Assembly: GCA_964057225.1 (NCBI GenBank)
Contig: OZ059900.1
Location: 17,313,638 to 17,377,637 of the forward strand
DNA: 64,000 nt
Source of the DNA: Auanema rhodensis
Lineage: Eukaryota > Nematoda > Chromadorea > Rhabditida > Rhabditidae
Direction of reading: 5' to 3'
The position numbers were made by a program, and so were the translations under genes. Under the pieces are notes generated by a model. It did no database searches. It saw nothing but the letters and a program-made list of their open reading frames with translations, and was not told the DNA's origin. Each line of letters begins with the position of its first letter. Positions within the stretch are counted from its first letter, which is position 1. Below, one piece after another: positions 51,201 through 63,608 of this stretch.

Positions 51201-53348
51201 ATGAGAAATATTTTATTATGCTGGAAAACCAGTTTTTGGAAATTTCGCTGTAAACAAGGTTTTGACTTACGATTTCATGTGTTCAAACTCATGCAATGTC
51301 AATGAAACCTAGCTCAAAATTGTTCGTACAACGTCTAGTTCCACTTTCACGACAAAAAAACAAGGGTTAGAAAATTAAGGAAATTAGCATATTCTGAGGG
51401 CACGCCCCTTATGGCTAATATTGATTAAATCGATTTTTGTTCATATGAGTCGTCAAATGCAACGAATTTCAGCGTGTTACATACTAAAATGAAGCATTTT
51501 ACATGCTGAACACTAGAAAAATACAAAAACACAGTATTTCCCATGAGAAATATTTTATTATGCTGGAAAACCAGTTTTTGGAAATTTCGCTGTAAACAAG
51601 GTTTTGACTTACGATTTCATGTGTTCAAACTCATGCAATGTCAATGAAACCTAGCTCAAAATTGTTCGTACAACGTCTAGTTCCACTTTCACGACAAAAA
51701 AACAGGGGTTAGAAAATTAAGGAAATTAGCATATTCTGAGGGCACGCCCCTTATGGCTAATATTGATTAAATCGATTTTTGTTCATATGAGTCGTCAAAT
51801 GCAACGAATTTCAGCGTGTTACATACTAAAATGAAGCATTTTACATGCTGAACACTAGAAAAATACAAAAACACAGTATTTCCCATGAGAAATATTTTAT
51901 TATGCTGGAAAACCAGTTTTTGGAAATTTCGCTGTAAACAAGGTTTTGACTTACGATTTCATGTGTTCAAACTCATGCAATGTCAATGAAACCTAGCTCA
52001 AAATTGTTCGTACAACGTCTAGTTCCACTTTCACGACAAAAAAACAGGGGTTAGAAAATTAAGGAAATTAGCATATTCTGAGGGCACGCCCCTTATGGCT
52101 AATATTGATTAAATCGATTTTTGTTCATATGAGTCGTCAAATGCAACGAATTTCAGCATGTTACATACTAAAATGAAGCATTTTACATGCTGAACACTAG
52201 AAAAATACAAAAACACAGTATTTCCCATGAGAAATATTTTATTATGCTGGAAAACCAGTTTTTGGAAATTTCGCTGTAAACAAGGTTTTGACTTACGATT
52301 TCATGTGTTCAAACTCATGCAATGTCAATGAAACCTAGCTCAAAATTGTTCGTACAACGTCTAGTTCCACTTTCACGACAAAAAAACAGGGGTTAGAAAA
52401 TTAAGGAAATTAGCATATTCTGAGGGCACGCCCCTTATGGCTAATATTGATTAAATCGATTTTTGTTCATATGAGTCGTCAAATGCAACGAATTTCAGCG
52501 AGTTACATACTAAAATGAAGCATTTTACATGCTGAACACTAGAAAAATACAAAAACACAGCATTTCCCATGAGAAATATTTTATTATGCTGGAAAACCAG
52601 TTTTTGGAAATTTCGCTGTAAACAAGGTTTTGACTTACGATTTCATGTGTTCAAACTCATGCAATGTCAATGAAACCTAGCTCAAAATTGTTCGTACAAC
52701 GTCTAGTTCCACTTTCACGACAAAAAAACAGGGGTTAGAAAATTAAGGAAATTAGCATATTCTGAGGGCACGCCCCTTATGGCTAATATTGATTAAATCG
52801 ATTTTTGTTCATATGAGTCGTCAAATGCAACGAATTTCAGCGTGTTACATACTAAAATGAAGCATTTTACATGCTGAACACTAGAAAAATACAAAAACAC
52901 AGTATTTCCCATGAGAAATATTTTATTATGCTGGAAAACCAGTTTTTGGAAATTTCGCTGTAAACAAGGTTTTGACTTACGATTTCATGTGTTCAAACTC
53001 ATGCAATGTCAATGAAACCTAGCTCAAAATTGTTCGTACAACGTCTAGTTCCACTTTCACGACAAAAAAACAGGGGTTAGAAAATTAAGGAAATTAGCAT
53101 ATTCTGAGGGCACGCCCCTTATGGCTAATATTGATTAAATCGATTTTTGTTCATATGAGTCGTCAAATGCAACGAATTTCAGCGTGTTACATACTAAAAT
53201 GAAGCATTTTACATGCTGAACACTAGAAAAATACAAAAACACAGTATTTCCCATGAGAAATATTTTATTATGCTGGAAAACCAGTTTTTGGAAATTTCGC
53301 TGTAAACAAGGTTTTGACTTACGATTTCATGTGTTCAAACTCATGCAA
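48219..53348. repeat. Short-cycle domain built on the GCATGTT variant, part 2 (M142-M156)
   Basis: The ACAAGGG, plain and GCATGTT types resume, for example M148-M150 and M151-M153. M144-M145 are two ACAAGGG monomers in a row, as at M129-M130. M147 has the GGAATG start change seen at M120 and M128. M154 has GCGAGTT plus a private ACAGCATTTCC. M155-M156 are plain. Confidence 0.8.
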
Positions 53349-54374
53349 TGTCAATGAAACCTAGCTCAAAATTGTTCGTACAACGTCTAGTTCCACTTTC
53401 ACGACAAAAAAACAGGGGTTAGAAAATTAAGGAAATTAGCATATTCTGAGGGCACGCCCCTTATGGCTAATATTGATTAAATCGATTTTTGTTCATATGA
53501 GTCGTCAAATGCAACGAATTTCAGCGTGTTACATACTAAAATGAAGCATTTTACATGCTGAACACTAGAAAAATACAGAAACACAGTATTTCCCATGAGA
53601 AATATTTTATTATGCTGGAAAACCAGTTTTTGGAAATTTCGCTGTAAACAAGGTTTTGACTTACGATTTCATGTGTTCAAACTCATGCAATGTCAATGAA
53701 ACCTAGCTCAAAATTGTTCGTACAACGTCTAGTTCCACTTTCACGACAAAAAAACAAGGGTTAGAAAATTAAGGAAATTAGCATATTCTGAGGGCACGCC
53801 CTTTATGGCTAATATTGATTAAATCGATTTTTGTTCATATGAGTCGTCAAATGCAACGAATTTCAGCATGTTACATACTAAAATGAAGCATTTTACATGC
53901 TGAACACTAGAAAAATACAAAAACACAGTATTTCCCATGAGAAATATTTTATTATGCTGGAAAACCAGTTTTTGGAAATTTCGCTGTAAACAAGGTTTTG
54001 ACTTACGATTTCATGTGTTCAAACTCATGCAATGTCAATGAAACCTAGCTCAAAATTGTTCGTACAACGTCTAGTTCCACTTTCACGACAAAAAAACAGG
54101 GGTTAGAAAATTAAGGAAATTAGCATATTCTGAGGGCACGCCCTTTATGGCTAATATTGATTAAATCGATTTTTGTTTATATGAGTCGTCAAATGCAACG
54201 ACTTTCAGCGTGTTACATACTAAAATGAAGCATTTTACATGCTGAACACTAGAAAAATACAAAAACACAGTATTTCCCATGAGAAATATTTTATTATGCT
54301 GGAAAACCAGTTTTTGGAAATTTCGCTGTAAACAAGGTTTTGACTTACGATTTCATGTGTTCAAACTCATGCAA
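53349..54374. repeat. Isolated third copy of the ACAGAAAC / GCCCTTTAT pair and a hybrid monomer (M157-M159)
   Basis: M157 (ATACAGAAAC) and M158 (ACAAGGG, GCCCTTTAT, GCATGTT) match M136-M137 and M140-M141 but lie 17 monomers from the latter. M159 combines GCCCTTTAT with TGTTTATATG and CGACTTT, joining a domain-G marker to one typical of domain H. It looks like the recombination junction between the two domains. Confidence 0.75.
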
Positions 54375-57300
54375 TGTCAATGAAACCTAGCTCAAAATTG
54401 TTCGTACAACGTCTAGTTCCACTTTCACGACAAAAAAACAGGGGTTAGAAAATTAAGGAAATTAGCATATTCTGAGGGCACGCCCCTTATGGCTAATATT
54501 GATTAAATCGATTTTTGTTCATATGATTCGTCAAATGCAACGAATTTCAGCGTGTTACATACTAAAATGAAGCATTTTACATGCTGAACACTAGAAAAAT
54601 ACAAAAACACAGTATTTCCCATGAGAAATATTTTATTATGCTGGAAAACCAGTTTTTGGAAATTTCGCTGTAAACAAGGTTTTGACTTACGATTTCATGT
54701 GTTCAAACTCATGCAATGTCAATGAAACCTAGCTCAAAATTGTTCGTACAACGTCTAGTTCCACTTTCACGACAAAAAAACAGGGGTTAGAAAACTAAGG
54801 AAATTAGCATATTCTGAGGGCACGCCCCTTATGGCTAATATTGATTAAATCGATTTTTGTTCATATGAGTCGTCAAATGCAACGACTTTCAGCGTGTTAC
54901 ATACTAAAATGAAGCATTTTACATGCTGAACACTAGAAAAATACAAAAACACAGTATTTCCCATGAGAAATATTTTATTATGCTGGAAAACCAGTTTTTG
55001 GAAATTTCGCTGTAAACAAGGTTTTGACTTACGATTTCATGTGTTCAAACTCATGCAATGTCAATGAAACCTAGCTCAAAATTGTTCGTACAACGTCTAG
55101 TTCCACTTTCACGACAAAAAAACAGGGGTTAGAAAATTAAGGAAATTAGCATATTCTGAGGGCACGCCCCTTATGGCTAATATTGATTAAATCGATTTTT
55201 GTTCATATGAGTCGTCAAATGCAACGAATTTCAGCGTGTTACATACTAAAATGAAGCATTTTACATGCTGAACACTAGAAAAATACAAAAACACAGTATT
55301 TCCCATGAGAAATATTTTATTATGCTGGAAAACCAGTTTTTGGAAATTTCGCTGTAAACAAGGTTTTGACTTACGATTTCATGTGTTCAAACTCATGCAA
55401 TGTCAATGAAACCTAGCTCAAAATTGTTCGTACAACGTCTAGTTCCACTTTCACGACAAAAAAACAGGGGTTAGAAAATTAAGGAAATTAGCATATTCTG
55501 AGGGCACGCCCCTTATGGCTAATATTGATTAAATCGATTTTTGTTCATATGAGTCGTCAAATGCAACGAATTTCAGCGTGTTACATACTAAAATGAAGCA
55601 TTTTACATGCTGAACACTAGAAAAATACAAAAACACAGTATTTCCCATGAGAAATATTTTATTATGCTGGAAAACCAGTTTTTGGAAATTTCGCTGTAAA
55701 CAAGGTTTTGACTTACGATTTCATGTGTTCAAACTCATGCAATGTCAATGAAACCTAGCTCAAAATTGTTCGTACAACGTCTAGTTCCACTTTCACGACA
55801 AAAAAACAAGGGTTAGAAAATTAAGGAAATTAGCATATTCTGAGGGCACGCCCCTTATGGCTAATATTGATTAAATCGATTTTTGTTCATATGAGTCGTC
55901 AAATGCAACGAATTTCAGCGTGTTACATACTAAAATGAAGCATTTTACATGCTGAACACTATAAAAATACAAAAACACAGTATTTCCCATGAGAAATATT
56001 TTATTATGCTGGAAAACCAGTTTTTGGAAATTTCGCTGTAAACAAGGTTTTGACTTACGATTTCATGTGTTCAAACTCATGCAATGTCAATGAAACCTAG
56101 CTCAAAATTGTTCGTACAACGTCTAGTTCCACTTTCACGACAAAAAAACAGGGGTTAGAAAACTAAGGAAATTAGCATATTCTGAGGGCACGCCCCTTAT
56201 GGCTAATATTGATTAAATCGATTTTTGTTCATCAGAGTCGTCAAATGCAACGAATTTCAGCGTGTTACATACTAAAATGAAGCATTTTACATGCTGAACA
56301 CTAGAAAAATACAAAAACACAGTATTTCCCATGAGAAATATTTTATTATGCTGGAAAACCAGTTTTTGGAAATTTCGCTGTAAACAAGGTTTTGACTTAC
56401 GATTTCATGTGTTCAAACTCATGCAATGTCAATGAAACCTAGCTCAAAATTGTTCGTACAACGTCTAGTTCCACTTTCACGACAAAAAAACAGGGGTTAG
56501 AAAATTAAGGAAATTAGCATATTCTGAGGGCACGCCCCTTATGGCTAATATTGATTAAATCGATTTTTGTTCATATGAGTCGTCAAATGCAACGAATTTC
56601 AGCGTGTTACATACTAAAATGAAGCATTTTACATGCTGAACACTAGAAAAATACAAAAACACAGTATTTCCCATGAGAAATATTTTATTATGCTGGAAAA
56701 CCAGTTTTTGGAAATTTCGCTGTAAACAAGGTTTTGACTTACGATTTCATGTGTTCAAACTCATGCAATGTCAATGAAACATAGCTCAAAATTGTTCGTA
56801 CAACGTCTAGTTCCACTTTCACGACAAAAAAACAGGGGTTAGAAAATTAAGGAAATTAGCATATTCTGAGGGCACGCCCCTTATGGCTAATATTGATTAA
56901 ATCGATTTTTGTTCATATGAGTCGTCAAATGCAACGAATTTCAGCGTGTTACATACTAAAATGAAGCATTTTACATGCTGAACACTAGAAAAATACAAAA
57001 ACACAGTATTTCCCATGAGAAATATTTTATTATGCTGGAAAACCAGTTTTTGGAAATTTCGCTGTAAACAAGGTTTTGACTTACGATTTCATGTGTTCAA
57101 ACTCATGCAATGTCAATGAAACCTAGCTCAAAATTGTTCGTACAACGTCTAGTTCCACTTTCACGACAAAAAAACAGGGGTTAGAAAACTAAGGAAATTA
57201 GCATATTCTGAGGGCACGCCCCTTATGGCTAATATTGATTAAATCGATTTTTGTTCATATGAGTCGTCAAATGCAACGAATTTCAGCGTGTTACATACTA

Positions 57301-57794
57301 AAAGGAAGCATTTTACATGCTGAACACTAGAAAAATACAAAAACACAGTATTTCCCATGAGAAATATTTTATTATGCTGGAAAACCAGTTTTTGGAAATT
57401 TCGCTGTAAACAAGGTTTTGACTTACGATTTCATGTGTTCAAACTCATGCAATGTCAATGAAACCTAGCTCAAAATTGTTCGTACAACGTCTAGTTCCAC
57501 TTTCACGACAAAAAAACAGGGGTTAGAAAACTAAGGAAATTAGCATATTCTGAGGGCACGCCCCTTATGGCTAATATTGATTAAATCGATTTTTGTTCAT
57601 ATGAGTCGTCAAATGCAACGAATTTCAGCGTGTTACATACTAAAATAAAGCATTTTACATGCTGAACACTAGAAAAATACAAAAACACAGTATTTCCCAT
57701 GAGAAATATTTTATTATGCTGGAAAACCAGTTTTTGGAAATTTCGCTGTAAACAAGGTTTTGACTTACGATTTCATGTGTTCAAACTCATGCAA
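54375..57794. repeat. Mixed-monomer domain (M160-M169)
   Basis: M160 has GATTCG. M161 has AACTAAGG with CGACTTT. M164 has ACAAGGG with CTATAAA. M165 has AACTAAGG and a private TTCATCAGAG that destroys the NdeI site. M167-M168 have AACATAGCTC then AACTAAGG with AAAGGAAGC, the same pair as M88-M89. M169 has AACTAAGG with a private AAAATAAAGC. The others are plain. Markers from domains A, C and F occur together with no repeated order. Confidence 0.75.
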
Positions 57795-59504
57795 TGTCAA
57801 TGAAACCTAGCTCAAAATTGTTCGTACAACGTCTAGTTCCACTTTCACGACAAAAAAACAGGGGTTAGAAAATTAAGGAAATTAGCATATTCTGAGGGCA
57901 CGCCCCTTATGGCTAATATTGATTAAATCGATTTTTGTTCATATGATTCGTCAAATGCAACGAATTTCAGCGTGTTACATACTAAAATGAAGCATTTTAC
58001 ATGCTGAACACTAGAAAAATACAAAAACACAGTATTTCCCATGAGAAATATTTTATTATGCTGGAAAACCAGTTTTTGGAAATTTCGCTGTAAACAAGGT
58101 TTTGACCTACGATTTCATGTGTTCAAACTCATGCAATGTCAATGAAACCTAGCTCAAAATTGTTCGTACAACGTCTAGTTCCACTTTCACGACAAAAAAA
58201 CAGGGGTTAGAAAATTAAGGAAATTAGCATATTCTGAGGGCACGCCCCTTATGGCTAATATTGATTAAATCGATTTTTGTTCATATGAGTCGTCAAATGC
58301 AACGAATTTCAGCGTGTTACATACTAAAATGAAGCATTTTACATGCTGAACACTAGAAAAATACAAAAACACAGTATTTCCCATGAGAAATATTTTATTA
58401 TGCTGGAAAACCAGTTTTTGGTAATTTCGCTGTAAACAAGGTTTTGACTTACGATGTCATGTGTTCAAACTCATGCAATGTCAATGAAACCTAGCTCAAA
58501 ATTGTTCGTACAACGTCTAGTTCCACTTTCACGACAAAAAAACAGGGGTTAGAAAACTAAGGAAATTAGCATATTCTGAGGGCACGCCCCTTATGGCTAA
58601 TATTGATTAAATCGATTTTTGTTCATATGAGTCGTCAAATGCAACGAATTTCAGCGTGTTACATACTAAAAGGAAGCATTTTACATGCTGAACACTAGAA
58701 AAATACAAAAACACAGTATTTCCCATGAGAAATATTTTATTATGCTGGAAAACCAGTTTTTGGAAATTTCGCTGTAAACAAGGTTTTGACTTACGATTTC
58801 ATGTGTTCAAACTCATGCAATGTCAATGAAACCTAGCTCAAAATTGTTCGTACAACGTCTAGTTCCACTTTCACGACAAAAAAACAGGGGTTAGAAAACT
58901 AAGGAAATTAGCATATTCTGAGGGCACGCCCCTTATGGCTAATATTGATTAAATCGATTTTTGTTCATATGAGTCGTCAAATGCAACGAATTTCAGCGTG
59001 TTACATACTAAAATGAAGCATTTTACATGCTGAACACTAGAAAAATACAAAAACACAGTATTTCCCATGAGAAATATTTTATTATGCTGGAAAACCAGTT
59101 TTTGGAAATTTCGCTGTAAACAAGGTTTTGACTTACGATTTCATGTGTTCAAACTCATGCAATGTCAATGAAACCTAGCTCAAAATTGTTCGTACAACGT
59201 CTAGTTCCACTTTCACGACAAAAAAACAGGGGTTAGAAAACTAAGGAAATTAGCATATTCTGAGGGCACGCCCCTTATGGCTAATATTGATTAAATCGAT
59301 TTTTGTTCATATGAGTCGTCAAATGCAACGAATTTCAGCGTGTTACATACTAAAATGAAGCATTTTACATGCTGAACACTAGAAAAATACAAAAACACAG
59401 TATTTCCCATGAGAAATATTTTATTATGCTGGAAAACCAGTTTTTGGAAATTTCGCTGTAAACAAGGTTTTGACTTACGATTTCATGTGTTCAAACTCAT
59501 GCAA
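57795..59504. repeat. GACCTAC / GGTAA HOR, 5-monomer copy (M170-M174)
   Basis: M170 has GATTCG with GACCTAC. M171 has TTTGGTAATTT with CGATGTCATG. M172 has AACTAAGG with AAAGGAAGC. M173 and M174 have AACTAAGG only. The first two marker monomers start every copy of this HOR. Confidence 0.85.
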
Positions 59505-60530
59505 TGTCAATGAAACCTAGCTCAAAATTGTTCGTACAACGTCTAGTTCCACTTTCACGACAAAAAAACAGGGGTTAGAAAATTAAGGAAATTAGCATAT
59601 TCTGAGGGCACGCCCCTTATGGCTAATATTGATTAAATCGATTTTTGTTCATATGATTCGTCAAATGCAACGAATTTCAGCGTGTTACATACTAAAATGA
59701 AGCATTTTACATGCTGAACACTAGAAAAATACAAAAACACAGTATTTCCCATGAGAAATATTTTATTATGCTGGAAAACCAGTTTTTGGAAATTTCGCTG
59801 TAAACAAGGTTTTGACCTACGATTTCATGTGTTCAAACTCATGCAATGTCAATGAAACCTAGCTCAAAATTGTTCGTACAACGTCTAGTTCCACTTTCAC
59901 GACAAAAAAACAGGGGTTAGAAAATTAAGGAAATTAGCATATTCTGAGGGCACGCCCCTTATGGCTAATATTGATTAAATCGATTTTTGTTCATATGAGT
60001 CGTCAAATGCAACGAATTTCAGCGTGTTACATACTAAAATGAAGCATTTTACATGCTGAACACTAGAAAAATACAAAAACACAGTATTTCCCATGAGAAA
60101 TATTTTATTATGCTGGAAAACCAGTTTTTGGTAATTTCGCTGTAAACAAGGTTTTGACTTACGATGTCATGTGTTCAAACTCATGCAATGTCAATGAAAC
60201 CTAGCTCAAAATTGTTCGTACAACGTCTAGTTCCACTTTCACGACAAAAAAACAGGGGTTAGAAAACTAAGGAAATTAGCATATTCTGAGGGCACGCCCC
60301 TTATGGCTAATATTGATTAAATCGATTTTTGTTCATATGAGTCGTCAAATGCAACGACTTTCAGCGTGTTACATACTAAAATGAAGCATTTTACATGCTG
60401 AACACTAGAAAAATACAAAAACACAGTATTTCCCATGAGAAATATTTTATTATGCTGGAAAACCAGTTTTTGGAAATTTCGCTGTAAACAAGGTTTTGAC
60501 TTACGATTTCATGTGTTCAAACTCATGCAA
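59505..60530. repeat. GACCTAC / GGTAA HOR, 3-monomer copy (M175-M177)
   Basis: M175 (GATTCG, GACCTAC), M176 (GGTAA, GATGTC) and M177 (AACTAAGG, CGACTTT). The unit is two monomers shorter than the copy before it. Confidence 0.85.
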
Positions 60531-62240
60531 TGTCAATGAAACCTAGCTCAAAATTGTTCGTACAACGTCTAGTTCCACTTTCACGACAAAAAAACAGGGG
60601 TTAGAAAATTAAGGAAATTAGCATATTCTGAGGGCACGCCCCTTATGGCTAATATTGATTAAATCGATTTTTGTTCATATGATTCGTCAAATGCAACGAA
60701 TTTCAGCGTGTTACATACTAAAATGAAGCATTTTACATGCTGAACACCAGAAAAATACAAAAACACAGTATTTCCCATGAGAAATATTTTATTATGCTGG
60801 AAAACCAGTTTTTGGAAATTTCGCTGTAAACAAGGTTTTGACCTACGATTTCATGTGTTCAAACTCATGCAATGTCAATGAAACCTAGCTCAAAATTGTT
60901 CGTACAACGTCTAGTTCCACTTTCACGACAAAAAAACAGGGGTTAGAAAATTAAGGAAATTAGCATATTCTGAGGGCACGCCCCTTATGGCTAATATTGA
61001 TTAAATCGATTTTTGTTCATATGAGTCGTCAAATGCAACGAATTTCAGCGTGTTACATACTAAAATGAAGCATTTTACATGCTGAACACTAGAAAAATAC
61101 AAAAACACAGTATTTCCCATGAGAAATATTTTATTATGCTGGAAAACCAGTTTTTGGTAATTTCGCTGTAAACAAGGTTTTGACTTACGATGTCATGTGT
61201 TCAAACTCATGCAATGTCAATGAAACCTAGCTCAAAATTGTTCGTACAACGTCTAGTTCCACTTTCACGACAAAAAAACAGGGGTTAGAAAACTAAGGAA
61301 ATTAGCATATTCTGAGGGCACGCCCCTTATGGCTAATATTGATTAAATCGATTTTTGTTCATATGAGTCGTCAAATGCAACGACTTTCAGCGTGTTACAT
61401 ACTAAAATGAAGCATTTTACATGCTGAACACTAGAAAAATACAAAAACACAGTATTTCCCATGAGAAATATTTTATTATGCTGGAAAACCAGTTTTTGGA
61501 AATTTCGCTGTAAACAAGGTTTTGACTTACGATTTCATGTGTTCAAACTCATGCAATGTCAATGAAACCTAGCTCAAAATTGTTCGTACAACGTCTAGTT
61601 CCACTTTCACGACAAAAAAACAGGGGTTAGAAAATTAAGGAAATTAGCATATTCTGAGGGCACGCCCCTTATGGCTAATATTGATTAAATCGATTTTTGT
61701 TCATATGATTCGTCAAATGCAACGAATTTCAGCGTGTTACATACTAAAATGAAGCATTTTACATGCTGAACACTAGAAAAATACAAAAACACAGTATTTC
61801 CCATGAGAAATATTTTATTATGCTGGAAAACCAGTTTTTGGAAATTTCGCTGTAAACAAGGTTTTGACTTACGATTTCATGTGTTCAAACTCATGCAATG
61901 TCAATGAAACCTAGCTCAAAATTGTTCGTACAACGTCTAGTTCCACTTTCACGACAAAAAAACAGGGGTTAGAAAACTAAGGAAATTAGCATATTCTGAG
62001 GGCACGCCCCTTATGGCTAATATTGATTAAATCGATTTTTGTTCATATGAGTCGTCAAATGCAACGACTTTCAGCGTGTTACATACTAAAATGAAGCATT
62101 TTACATGCTGAACACTAGAAAAATACAAAAACACAGTATTTCCCATGAGAAATATTTTATTATGCTGGAAAACCAGTTTTTGGAAATTTCGCTGTAAACA
62201 AGGTTTTGACTTACGATTTCATGTGTTCAAACTCATGCAA
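60531..62240. repeat. GACCTAC / GGTAA HOR, 5-monomer copy (M178-M182)
   Basis: M178 (GATTCG, GACCTAC, private GAACACCAG), M179 (GGTAA, GATGTC), M180 (AACTAAGG, CGACTTT), M181 (GATTCG without GACCTAC), M182 (AACTAAGG, CGACTTT). M181-M182 repeat the two-monomer motif also seen at M65-M66 and M160-M161. Confidence 0.85.
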
Positions 62241-63608
62241 TGTCAATGAAACCTAGCTCAAAATTGTTCGTACAACGTCTAGTTCCACTTTCACGACAAA
62301 AAAACAGGGGTTAGAAAATTAAGGAAATTAGCATATTCTGAGGGCACGCCCCTTATGGCTAATATTGATTAAATCGATTTTTGTTCATATGATTCGTCAA
62401 ATGCAACGAATTTCAGCGTGTTACATACTAAAATGAAGCATTTTACATGCTGAACACTAGAAAAATACAAAAACACAGTATTTCCCATGAGAAATATTTT
62501 ATTATGCTGGAAAACCAGTTTTTGGAAATTTCGCTGTAAACAAGGTTTTGACCTACGATTTCATGTGTTCAAACTCATGCAATGTCAATGAAACCTAGCT
62601 CAAAATTGTTCGTACAACGTCTAGTTCCACTTTCACGACAAAAAAACAGGGGTTAGAAAATTAAGGAAATTAGCATATTCTGAGGGCACGCCCCTTATGG
62701 CTAATATTGATTAAATCGATTTTTGTTCATATGAGTCGTCAAATGCAACGAATTTCAGCGTGTTACATACTAAAATGAAGCATTTTACATGCTGAACACT
62801 AGAAAAATACAAAAACACAGTATTTCCCATGAGAAATATTTTATTATGCTGGAAAACCAGTTTTTGGTAATTTCGCTGTAAACAAGGTTTTGACTTACGA
62901 TGTCATGTGTTCAAACTCATGCAATGTCAATGAAACCTAGCTCAAAATTGTTCGTACAACGTCTAGTTCCACTTTCACGACAAAAAAACAGGGGTTAGAA
63001 AACTAAGGAAATTAGCATATTCTGAGGGCACGCCCCTTATGGCTAATATTGATTAAATCGATTTTTGTTCATATGAGTCGTCAAATGCAACGAATTTCAG
63101 CGTGTTACATACTAAAAGGAAGCATTTTACATGCTGAACACTAGAAAAATACAAAAACACAGTATTTCCCATGAGAAATATTTTATTATGCTGGAAAACC
63201 AGTTTTTGGAAATTTCGCTGTAAACAAGGTTTTGACTTACGATTTCATGTGTTCAAACTCATGCAATGTCAATGAAACCTAGCTCAAAATTGTTCGTACA
63301 ACGTCTAGTTCCACTTTCACGACAAAAAAACAGGGGTTAGAAAACTAAGGAAATTAGCATATTCTGAGGGCACGCCCCTTATGGCTAATATTGATTAAAT
63401 CGATTTTTGTTCATATGAGTCGTCAAATGCAACGAATTTCAGCGTGTTACATACTAAAATGAAGCATTTTACATGCTGAACACTAGAAAAATACAAAAAC
63501 ACAGTATTTCCCATGAGAAATATTTTATTATGCTGGAAAACCAGTTTTTGGAAATTTCGCTGTAAACAAGGTTTTGACTTACGATTTCATGTGTTCAAAC
63601 TCATGCAA
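62241..63608. repeat. GACCTAC / GGTAA HOR, 4-monomer copy (M183-M186)
   Basis: M183 (GATTCG, GACCTAC), M184 (GGTAA, GATGTC), M185 (AACTAAGG, AAAGGAAGC), M186 (AACTAAGG). It resembles the 5-monomer copy at 57795-59504 with one AACTAAGG monomer fewer. Confidence 0.85.
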
